The notes under the pieces are model-generated. The model was not told where the DNA came from. It saw nothing but the letters and a program-made list of their open reading frames with translations, and searched no databases. From the NCBI GenBank assembly GCA_020633555.1, contig JACKDL010000011.1, positions 62,001 to 126,000 on the forward strand: DNA of 64,000 bases, in the 5' to 3' direction. The position numbers were made by a program, and so were the translations under genes. Positions 1 to 7,148 of the stretch are shown here, piece after piece (position 1 is the stretch's first letter; every line of letters begins with the position of its first letter). Origin of the DNA: Myxococcales bacterium (lineage in GTDB: Bacteria; Myxococcota_A; Bradymonadia; UBA7976; UBA1532).

Positions 1-210
1 ACCGGCAGCGCCACCACCTTGAGCAGGGCAGCGGGCGCCGTGGTGACCACCGACGGGCCCTTCGCCGAGACCGCCGAGCAGCTCGGCGGCTACTACCTGG
101 TGGAGTGCGACAGCCTGGACGAGGCCCTGAAGTGGGCCCAGCGCTGCCCCATGATCCACTACGGCAAGGTGGAGGTGCGCCCCATCATGCCCACCGACAT
201 GCCGGGCTGA
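1..210 (+). CDS. YciI-like (DGPF) domain protein, 5' end off window
   Basis: This is the C-terminal half of a small YciI/YCII-related protein. The frame is open from base 1, so the start lies upstream of the window; the leucine codon at 19 is not a credible start because the residues before it align with the next gene. The DGPFAETAEQLGGYYLVE signature, followed by an EALKWA helix and a VEVRPIMP ending, is the hallmark of the family. The family folds as a small ferredoxin-like dimer whose reaction is generally unknown. The gene lies 12 bp before a paralogue that shares most of these residues, so the pair looks like a tandem duplication read as one operon. In other genomes such genes often sit next to an ECF sigma factor, which cannot be checked here. 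Confidence 0.85.
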   Translation, partial: TGSATTLSRAAGAVVTTDGPFAETAEQLGGYYLVECDSLDEALKWAQRCPMIHYGKVEVRPIMPTDMPG

Positions 211-222
211 GCGGGGGCGACC

Positions 223-588
223 ATGCAGTACATGTTCTTGCTGTACGACAACGAGGCCGCGGCGGGCGACGCGCCCCAGGACGAGGCCGCCTTCGAGGCG
301 ATGATGGCGCCGTGGGTGGCGTACACCCACGCGCTGGTGGAGGCCGGGGTCATGCGGGGCGGAGAGGCCCTGATGCCCACCAGCACGGCCACCACGCTGA
401 CCAGGGCGGGCGGGGCGCTGGTGACCACCGACGGTCCCTTCGCCGAGACCGCCGAGCAACTGGGCGGCTTCTATCTGGTGGAGTGCGCCAGCCTCGAGGA
501 GGCCCTGAAGTGGGCTGCGCTGTGCCCGGCCATGGAGACCGGCCGGGTGGAGGTGCGCCCCATCATGCCCACCGATCCGCCGGGCTGA
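223..588 (+). CDS. YciI-like (DGPF) domain protein
   Basis: This is a complete 121-residue YciI/YCII-related protein. It starts MQYMFLLYDNE, the typical first beta strand, and carries TTDGPFAETAEQLGGFYLVE at about residues 68-87, then EEALKWA and VEVRPIMPTD at the end. The length matches the family. The ATG lies 12 bp after the stop of a near-identical upstream copy, with gcgggggcg before it as a weak ribosome binding site, so the two are probably cotranscribed. Family members are small cytoplasmic proteins, some with hydrolase or dehalogenase-like activity, and no specific reaction can be assigned. The end is followed by a convergent lipoprotein gene 69 bp away. Confidence 0.88.
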   Translation: MQYMFLLYDNEAAAGDAPQDEAAFEAMMAPWVAYTHALVEAGVMRGGEALMPTSTATTLTRAGGALVTTDGPFAETAEQLGGFYLVECASLEEALKWAALCPAMETGRVEVRPIMPTDPPG

Positions 589-657
589 GCGGGGGGCGGC
601 GGGCCGGCCGGGTCAGCCGCCCAGGGGCAGCCGCCGAAGCAGGCCTGCAGGCCGGGC

Positions 658-1098
658 TCACTCTTCAAGGTGCAGGCCGCCTTCGCCGCCGCCGGGCGGC
701 GGCGGTGCGCGTCGAACCGGGAGGGTCTCCGCACACTGGCCCCGATCGTCGCACCACTCGCTCGGGCCGCACTCGGCGTCCGCCAGACACTCGGCCTCGC
801 AGCGTCCGAGCAGGCAAGCGGTGCCGCATGGGCAGTCCGCGTCGACCGCGCACGCCTCCATGGCGGCGACGCGCGCTGGGTCCCGGGTGCAGCCACGGCT
901 GGGCGACTCAGGCTCGTCGAAGAAGGAGCCGCCCTCCGGGGGCGCGGCGTCGGGGGCGGTGACCGGGACGGCGCCGTCCCACTCGGGGGTGCCGCCGTCT
1001 TCGCCGTCGCCGCTCCAGTCGTCGCCTTGGCCGCACCCGGCGGTCAGGGCGAGCAGACAGATGAGAAGGGGCAGTCGCCACAGAGCAGTGCTGAACAT
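658..1098 (-). CDS. small Cys-rich lipoprotein, short paralogue of the 1633-aa neighbour
   Basis: The protein starts MFSTALWRLPLLICLLALTAGC, a signal peptide with lipobox LTAGC, which sets the start at 1098; upstream in-frame codons would spoil the signal. It has 146 residues: an acidic Asp/Gly/Pro linker, then a module with eight or more cysteines (CPCGTACLLGRCEAECL...C...WCDDRGQCAE) and a proline-rich tail. The Cys module matches residues of about 85-130 of the lipoprotein encoded just upstream, including the RVAA.E.CA lead-in and the RR.PPPP tail. The 50 nt upstream element is also shared, so this looks like a truncated tandem copy. It is predicted to be anchored to a membrane facing the periplasm or surface. 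No enzymatic motif is visible, and the function is unknown. Confidence 0.75.
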   Translation of the reverse strand: MFSTALWRLPLLICLLALTAGCGQGDDWSGDGEDGGTPEWDGAVPVTAPDAAPPEGGSFFDEPESPSRGCTRDPARVAAMEACAVDADCPCGTACLLGRCEAECLADAECGPSEWCDDRGQCAETLPVRRAPPPPGGGEGGLHLEE

Positions 1099-1138
1099 GA
1101 GATGGCCTCGCAGTGGGTGAGGCGGCCCGCCTGTCGGG

Positions 1139-1188
1139 CCGCTCACCTCCACCCACGCGCTGGCGGCGCGAACCCCGCCAAGAAAAGT
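1139..1188 (-). promoter_or_regulatory. 50-nt upstream element, copy A, with hairpin
   Basis: On the minus strand this reads ACTTTTCTTGGCGGGGTT, 11 unshared bases, then a 21-base block CGCG...GAGCGG (1159-1139). Copy B at 6135-6184 has both blocks unchanged with the same 11-base gap. The block runs into an inverted repeat CGGCCC/GGGCCG (1123-1141). The element directly follows the stop of the 1633-aa gene and precedes the small lipoprotein start. It may be a promoter, a leader element or a remnant of duplication. Confidence 0.55.
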
Positions 1189-4100
1189 TCAGTCCGCCGC
1201 CACCGACAGGTAGTCGATGCGCAGCAGGATGTCGTCCACCGCGTTCAGGTTCAGGCCGTCGGTGACGCCGTCGGGGCTGTTCAGGCTGAGGGACGAGGCC
1301 GGCAGGAACAGGGCGTAGGCGCCGTACAGCCCCCGGCCGGCCAGCTCGGTGGAGGCCCCGTCGTCATAGTCGCCCGCCTCGAACTCCGCCGCGCTCACGT
1401 TCAGCGCGGTGCCGATGCGGGCCTTGCTGAAGCGGTCGGCCTCACCCGCCTGGGCGCGATCGGCGCTGTCCAGCAGGTTGCGCGAGGGCCGGATGGCGGC
1501 CACCTGCAGCCCGTCGTCGGCGCACCGCTGGCTGTAGAAGGTGTTGGCCTTCTCCAGGGTGATCCGGCAGCGGTTGGCCGAGCAGGCGCTGGTGCGCTCG
1601 CCGTGGAACAGGCCCTCGCCGCCCTGGATGCTGGCGTTCACCGACCACAGCCGCTCGGCGCAGTCCGCCTGCGCGAAGATGGGCACGCCGCCCGCGTCGC
1701 CCAGCCCCAGCGCGGCCAAGGGGGCCAGGCTGAAGGGCAGCCGCTGGCCTTGGTAGACGCCGTCTGCGTCAAAGACAGCGAAGCGAGGCGCGGTGAGCCA
1801 GGCGCGGAAGCGCGCCACGTCGCTCAGGGGGCGGTTGCCTTCGGGCAGATCGCTCAGATCTGCCACCTGCAGGATCTCGCGGCGCAGGCTGAGCACCAGC
1901 GGCTGCCCCTGGGGGGCGCGGCCGTTCACGCCCACGTCGTCTGCCCGATCCTGCAGCCCCGTGGACACCGCCTGCAGGTCGTCGGGGCTCTGCGCCGCGA
2001 ACACCGCCAGGCGCTGCGCACCCAGGGTAGCCTGCTGCTCGTACTCCACCGCCCGCACGGCCAGGTAGGTCATGCGGCGGGCGCGACGCAGCGCGCGGAC
2101 GTAGGTGGTGGCGCGCTCGTCCAGCCAGGGGTCATAGGCCAGGCTGGGGATCGCCCGGCCCTGCAGCGCGGCCAGATCGGCGCGGCCCTCCAGGAACACG
2201 GTGCGGGCGCGGGCCACGGCGTTGTCGAAGCGCACGGTCGCGCCGCTCAGCTCGGTCAGCGCGCGGTTGACCTCGATCATCAGCTCGCGCACTTCCACCA
2301 GGTTGTGCTCGGCGTCGTTGTAGCAGACCCGCCGCTCCACATCGGCCGCGAGCCGGGCCAGCAAGGCCTCGTGCTTCGCCTCGGCCTCCTCCATCGCGAA
2401 GTCCATGCCGTCCACCACCGAGTCGGCCACCGCCTCGGCGGCGGCGGCGCCACAGCCGGCCGCGGTGGCGCCCGCGCCCATGGGCGTGGGGGTGGTGCCC
2501 TGCACGAAGCCGGCGCAGTCCTTCGCGGCGCCCGCGGCGTTCGAGGCCACCTGGGCGCCCAGCTTCACCGCGCGCAGATCGCTCATGGTGTCATTGTGGG
2601 CCTCGGTGAGGCGCTGAGCCTGGGCGGCACCGTCCGCGGCCAGGTTGCAACTGGTGATGTCCAGGTCGTAGTGGGCCTGCGCGGCCGACAGCCGGGCGTA
2701 GGCGGCTTGCACCGCCAGCGCCAGGCTCTCGATCTCGATGACGCGGTCACCGATCTCACCGCGCACGCAGGGCGCCAGCGACGGGCGGGGACTGAAGTCG
2801 TCGCCGCCGTCGGCGCCAAACACCTCGTCCATCAGCGCGTCGCGGGTGGGCACGGCGCCGGCGAAGCCGGTGATCTGGCGGCACGCGGCCTCGGCCTGGG
2901 CGGCGGGCCGGGGGCCGCGCACGCTCCAGGCCAGCACGTCCTCGCCCAGCAGCACAGGCGCCGCGTCGCCGCACACCGCGCAGGGGCCATCTTCGCACTC
3001 GGCCAGGGTCACCCGCCCGGCCCGCGCGCACGGCAGCAGGGGCCAGTAGGCGGGGTTGGGGTGCCACGCGTCGGCCTCGGCCACGACCAGCCAGGCCGTG
3101 CCCATGAAGGCGGCGCCCAGGCGCTGGTGCGCGTCCGCGGGCATGTGCCAGCCGGCGCGGCACAGGTGGAAGTTCAGCTCCGGCTCGGTCAGCAGGGCTT
3201 GCCAGACGAAGCGGTCGGGATCACCCGGGCCGTCGTCGGGCTCCAGCACCGCGGCGCAGTGGGCGGGGGCGTCCTCCCGCCGGTAGCAGCGGCGAGCGTC
3301 GAAGTCGTGCCAGTCCTCCAGCAGGGCGTCGGTGCTCAGGCCGTCGGGGCGGCCGCACAGGGCGTCCACCTCGGCGCCTGCCTCGGCGCGCAGGGTCTGG
3401 ATGCGGTCGACGTGGGCCTGGGCCCGCAGCGCGCCCTGGATGTCGCGATCCCGTTGGTCGTTCCACGCGTCCCGGGCGCGCTCCAGGGCGGTGGCGGCGT
3501 CTTCGATGGCCTCGAAGGCGCGGCCGCGCGCGCCGAGGAACGCTTGGGAGGCCGCCCGGAAGCGCGCGTTGTCGCCCATCAGATCCCCGTCCACCAGCAG
3601 CGGCAGATCGGCCTCGTCGATGCCCAGCGGGTTGGCGCCGCGCTGCCACGCCTCGACCGCCGTGATGACCCTGCCCTGCATGTCCGAGAGCGCGGCGTCG
3701 GCGGTGGCGAAGGCGGCCGCCCAGGACGCGTCGCCGCCGGCGCGCTGTGCCAGGCCCACGGCCATGGCCCGCATCACCTGCGCGCGCTGCAGCAGGGCGG
3801 CCGTGTGGGCGACGGCCTCGGCCTCGCCCTCATCTTCCAGCCGCGCGGCCTCGATGACGGCCTCGGCCAGTTCGAGTTGGGCGCGCAGCGCCTCGACGAT
3901 CGCCACCGGCAGGCCCACGTGGTGCTCGCCATGGGCGTCGAACGGGGCGGGGCCGTCGAGATAGAAGGGTCGGTAATCCGGATCGCGGAGGACCGCAGCG
4001 TCCAGGCGGGCCATGGCCGTGGCCACCCGCGGGAACAGGAACACGTCCCAGCCGCGCACCAGCACCCCCAGCGCGTCCCCTGACCGGTCCGCTTCGTTGC

Positions 4101-6090
4101 TGATGGCCCGCAGCGCCGCGCGCTGCAGCACCTCGCGGGGCACGTAGGTGTTGACGGCCAGCCACTGCTGGATGAGCCGGTGCATCAGGCGCACCTCGCC
4201 GGGGCCCGCCTGGCCGCGGGCCACCCGACCCGCCACGGTGCCGATGGCCATCAGGCGGCGGTTGGCGTCGATGCACCCGCGGCTGCCGAACCGGCCCACC
4301 AGGTTGTCGCGCCAGGCGGCGGCCTGCAGATCGTCCACGCAGGCGTCGAGAAGCTCGCTGGCGTCGAGGGCGTCCCCGCGATCGGCGACCTGCTCCGCGC
4401 GGACGGCCACGCCGAGGGCCCCGCAGACCAGATCGCCCGACACCGCGCCCAAGCGAGCCTCCAGCGGCGCCGGGGCCGGATCGCGCTCGTTCGCGGCGCA
4501 GAGCACCCACTCGGCCGTCAGCGGGGCTTGGACCTGCGCCTCCAAGTTGATCTCCAAGGCGGTCTGCTCAAAGGCCCGCGCAGCATCCAGCGCGGGGGCC
4601 GGGGCCGCGGCGGGCAGCGGGCGATCGGCGCGATCGCCCACGCGCCGCACGGCGATCCGCCAGGTGCTGGTGGGCTCGGGGGGCACCGGCGCCGCTTCGG
4701 GCGCGGGGGCGTCGGCTTCGCACGCGGCCAACTCATCGGCACACTCGGCGGCCACGCACTGCGCCGACGGGCTGGGGAGGCAGCGGCGGACCCCGCAGAG
4801 CCCGACCGCCTCGGCCAGGGCGCGCGAGGCCTGCGGCAGCCCCTCCAGGCAGCGCAAGGCGCACAGCGGCTCGAAGTCGCAGCCCTGCACGCAGGCCAGG
4901 CGATCGGCGCAGCCGTCGGGCGCCTCGGGGGCGAGGGTGGCGGTCAACCCCTGGTAGGTGATGGGCAGATCCAGCCGCAGGCTGCCTGGTGCGAAGGCCA
5001 CCGGCACCTCGGCGGCCGAGAGGCCTGCGACGAACGCCGTCTGGGCCCCCTCCAGCCACGGGCGGGCGGGCAGGGCCAGGCGCAGGGCGTCGCCGGCGCC
5101 CTCGAGCTGGCCGATCCACGGCTGTCCGTCGGGCTGCCAGGTGCCCAGATCGTCGCTCAGCGCCACCCGCCCGTCGGCGTCCACCTCCAACGTCACCGGC
5201 AGGCTCACGGCGGCGGCGGGGGCCACGTCGCCCACCAGGCCCACCTGGACCCGCACGGCCACGCCCTCGTAGACGCCCTCCAGCGGCTCGCCGTCCTTCT
5301 CCAGCCCAGCCCGCGCGGCGGGCGCGTACACCACCGCCTGGAGCTGGTGGCCGGCGAACACCCGCACCTCGCCCACCTGCCCGGGGGGGGCGTCGTCGGT
5401 GGGCCGCAGGGCCAGCGCGGCGCTGCCGTTGCGATCCAGCGCGAAGGTGCAGTGGTCGGCGAAGTCGCCCTCGGCGGCGCAGCGCACCGCCATGCCGGGC
5501 GAGGCCACGGCCCGGGCCCGGGCGAAACCGGCGCCGCGAGCGGTCACTCGCACCTCGCGGACGTCGCCGTCGCCCGAGACCACGCCGGGGGCGACGCCCA
5601 GTTCGCCCTCGGCGCGGGGGGGCGGTGGCGGGCGGCGGCTCTCCGGATCGGGGATGTCCTCGGCGCAGCGGCCCGCGTCGTCGCAGATCAGCCCGTTCGG
5701 GCAGTCGGCGTCACCCAGGCAGTCGGCCTCGCACAGGCCCAGCGCGCAGTGGGTGCCGCAGGGGCAGTTCAGGTCATCGGCGCAGCGCTCTTGGGCGGCG
5801 ACGCGGTCGGGATCGGGCGTGCAGCCGCCGGCGCGGCCCGGGTCCAGCTCGACGCCCCCGTCGGCGTCGGCCCCGCCGTCGACGTCGAGCACGTCGCCGT
5901 CATCCGGGGGCACATGCGCGTCGGCCTGGGGTGTGTGGGCGTCGTCCTCGGGCAGGTCGCTGTCGCCGGGCAGGGCGTCGCTCGGCCGCCCGTCGGGCTG
6001 GCCGGTGGTCGTGTCGTCGTCGGCGCCGCAGCCGAACAGGCCCGCGGCGATCGCCAGGGCGAGCAGCCCGTGGGTGAAGAGCCCCCTCAT
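1189..6090 (-). CDS. large Cys-rich lipoprotein with helical core
   Basis: The 1633-residue protein begins with a signal peptide and lipobox (AIAAGLFGC), then a 60-residue acidic Asp-rich linker. A Cys-rich module follows (about 85-130, CPCGTHCALGLCEADCL), then a region resembling an Ig/TIG beta-sandwich (about 150-250) and a second Cys cluster (about 395-455, CVQGC...C...CAAEC). The long central part is Ala/Glu/Arg-rich and looks alpha-helical or coiled-coil. The last 20 residues, with DDILLRIDYLSVA, faintly resemble the end of Tc-toxin A subunits. The ATG has a good AGGAG 8 nt upstream. The downstream neighbour is a short copy of its N-terminal part. It is probably a surface-exposed structural or adhesive protein; no catalytic motif was recognised. 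Confidence 0.8.
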   Translation of the reverse strand: MRGLFTHGLLALAIAAGLFGCGADDDTTTGQPDGRPSDALPGDSDLPEDDAHTPQADAHVPPDDGDVLDVDGGADADGGVELDPGRAGGCTPDPDRVAAQERCADDLNCPCGTHCALGLCEADCLGDADCPNGLICDDAGRCAEDIPDPESRRPPPPPRAEGELGVAPGVVSGDGDVREVRVTARGAGFARARAVASPGMAVRCAAEGDFADHCTFALDRNGSAALALRPTDDAPPGQVGEVRVFAGHQLQAVVYAPAARAGLEKDGEPLEGVYEGVAVRVQVGLVGDVAPAAAVSLPVTLEVDADGRVALSDDLGTWQPDGQPWIGQLEGAGDALRLALPARPWLEGAQTAFVAGLSAAEVPVAFAPGSLRLDLPITYQGLTATLAPEAPDGCADRLACVQGCDFEPLCALRCLEGLPQASRALAEAVGLCGVRRCLPSPSAQCVAAECADELAACEADAPAPEAAPVPPEPTSTWRIAVRRVGDRADRPLPAAAPAPALDAARAFEQTALEINLEAQVQAPLTAEWVLCAANERDPAPAPLEARLGAVSGDLVCGALGVAVRAEQVADRGDALDASELLDACVDDLQAAAWRDNLVGRFGSRGCIDANRRLMAIGTVAGRVARGQAGPGEVRLMHRLIQQWLAVNTYVPREVLQRAALRAISNEADRSGDALGVLVRGWDVFLFPRVATAMARLDAAVLRDPDYRPFYLDGPAPFDAHGEHHVGLPVAIVEALRAQLELAEAVIEAARLEDEGEAEAVAHTAALLQRAQVMRAMAVGLAQRAGGDASWAAAFATADAALSDMQGRVITAVEAWQRGANPLGIDEADLPLLVDGDLMGDNARFRAASQAFLGARGRAFEAIEDAATALERARDAWNDQRDRDIQGALRAQAHVDRIQTLRAEAGAEVDALCGRPDGLSTDALLEDWHDFDARRCYRREDAPAHCAAVLEPDDGPGDPDRFVWQALLTEPELNFHLCRAGWHMPADAHQRLGAAFMGTAWLVVAEADAWHPNPAYWPLLPCARAGRVTLAECEDGPCAVCGDAAPVLLGEDVLAWSVRGPRPAAQAEAACRQITGFAGAVPTRDALMDEVFGADGGDDFSPRPSLAPCVRGEIGDRVIEIESLALAVQAAYARLSAAQAHYDLDITSCNLAADGAAQAQRLTEAHNDTMSDLRAVKLGAQVASNAAGAAKDCAGFVQGTTPTPMGAGATAAGCGAAAAEAVADSVVDGMDFAMEEAEAKHEALLARLAADVERRVCYNDAEHNLVEVRELMIEVNRALTELSGATVRFDNAVARARTVFLEGRADLAALQGRAIPSLAYDPWLDERATTYVRALRRARRMTYLAVRAVEYEQQATLGAQRLAVFAAQSPDDLQAVSTGLQDRADDVGVNGRAPQGQPLVLSLRREILQVADLSDLPEGNRPLSDVARFRAWLTAPRFAVFDADGVYQGQRLPFSLAPLAALGLGDAGGVPIFAQADCAERLWSVNASIQGGEGLFHGERTSACSANRCRITLEKANTFYSQRCADDGLQVAAIRPSRNLLDSADRAQAGEADRFSKARIGTALNVSAAEFEAGDYDDGASTELAGRGLYGAYALFLPASSLSLNSPDGVTDGLNLNAVDDILLRIDYLSVAAD

Positions 6091-6134
6091 GATCCAACTC
6101 CTCGTGGGTGTGGGCGGTGACCCGCGTGGTCACG

Positions 6135-6184
6135 CCGCTCACCTCCACCCACGCGGGGCTGGATCAAACCCCGCCAAGAAAAGT
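6135..6184 (-). promoter_or_regulatory. 50-nt upstream element, copy B, with hairpin
   Basis: This is the second copy of the element at 1139-1188: two identical blocks of 18 and 21 nt separated by 11 unshared bases. It lies 45-94 nt before the ATG of the 1633-aa lipoprotein. As in copy A it is followed by a hairpin, here GTGACC/GGTCAC with a 5-base loop (6117-6133). The hairpin sequence differs from copy A while its position is kept, which argues for a functional stem rather than simple copying. Confidence 0.55.
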
Positions 6185-6194
6185 GAGGCGGGGG

Positions 6195-7142
6195 TCAGGC
6201 AGACGGGCGGCGCCCGATCAGCACAGCGCTCCAGCCCGCCGGGTCGTGCACCCCGGCCGCCTGGAAGGTCGCCTGGATCTCGGCGCTGCCCCCGCTGCCG
6301 GCCCACGCGGCGGCGGCCCGCTGCAGCGGCAGCTCGGCGGCCGCGAAGGCGGCCTCGGCCCGGGCCCAGTGGGCCCGCGGGTCGAGCCCCGCGGGGGTGA
6401 GCAGGGCGCGGCTGATGGCGGCCTCGCCGTCGGCCTGGGGGCAGCGCTCGCGCAGCAGGCGGCGGGCGCAGCGGCGGGCGATGCGCCGCCCGGCCGGGGT
6501 CCCCGCCGCTGCGCCGCAGCGCCCGCGCAGGCCCAGCAGGAACACCCGCGCGAACTGCATGAGCAGGCCGCCCTGGCGCACCACCGGGCCCCAGTGGCGC
6601 TGCACCACGGCCAGGGCGTCTGTGGGGCGCTCGAAGTACAGCGCGCTGCTGGCCTGCACCATGAGCACCATCGACAGCACCAAGCCCCGCAGGGCTTCGC
6701 CCTGGCGCTCGGCGACGATCTCGACGCACAGCGGGGTGGGATCCAGGCCCTCCAACCCCAGCGCCGCGAAGCCCACGAGCAGCCGCCCCATGGCCCGCCC
6801 GAAGCGGTTGCGGCGGACCTCCTGATCGGCCACCCAGCGGCGGCCGGCCACGAGGGCGTCGCGCAGCCGGCCGCAGCCGATGTGCGCCGAGAAGGCCATG
6901 GTGCGGGCCACCGCGCGCTCATAGGTGGCGTCCACGGCGAGCTGGGCGAACTGGGCCAGGCCCGCCTCCACGTGGGCCAGCCCCACGGGGTAGCGGCAGG
7001 CGCAGATGGCCACCATGCCGCGGAACACGCGCACCTGGGCCACCAGATCAGGTCGGTCGTGCTCGGTGGCGAGGGCGTGGGCGCGGTCCAGCACCTGTTG
7101 CGCCCGCGCCGCTAGGGCGGGGCGCCCGCTGAAGGCCAGCAT
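6195..7142 (-). CDS. C-terminal TPR-like part of the kinase/ATPase, cut off by an in-frame TAG
   Basis: This 315-residue frame continues the upstream kinase/ATPase in exactly the same reading frame after a TAG at 7151-7149 and two codons. It is all alpha-helical and Ala/Leu/Arg-rich, with repeated 30-40 residue helix pairs typical of the TPR-like C-terminal half of large kinase-AAA-TPR regulators. Read through the TAG, the junction SLCH-x-GFMLAFSGRP makes a natural TPR helix. An ATG exists at 7142 but no Shine-Dalgarno or promoter-like box precedes it, so it was probably not an independent gene originally. It is best seen as the 3' part of a disrupted gene; separate translation remains possible. 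Confidence 0.65.
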   Translation of the reverse strand: MLAFSGRPALAARAQQVLDRAHALATEHDRPDLVAQVRVFRGMVAICACRYPVGLAHVEAGLAQFAQLAVDATYERAVARTMAFSAHIGCGRLRDALVAGRRWVADQEVRRNRFGRAMGRLLVGFAALGLEGLDPTPLCVEIVAERQGEALRGLVLSMVLMVQASSALYFERPTDALAVVQRHWGPVVRQGGLLMQFARVFLLGLRGRCGAAAGTPAGRRIARRCARRLLRERCPQADGEAAISRALLTPAGLDPRAHWARAEAAFAAAELPLQRAAAAWAGSGGSAEIQATFQAAGVHDPAGWSAVLIGRRPSA

Positions 7143-7148
7143 GAAGCC

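Noticed and set aside
1171..1188. Sigma-54-like reading of the TTGGCGGGGTT block upstream of the lipoproteins
   Set aside because: The GG to GC distance is 8, not 10, and copy B lacks the GC.
670..4083. Long plus-strand open frame opposite the 1633-aa lipoprotein
   Set aside because: Antisense shadow. It has no ribosome binding site, no family motifs, and crosses two real genes.
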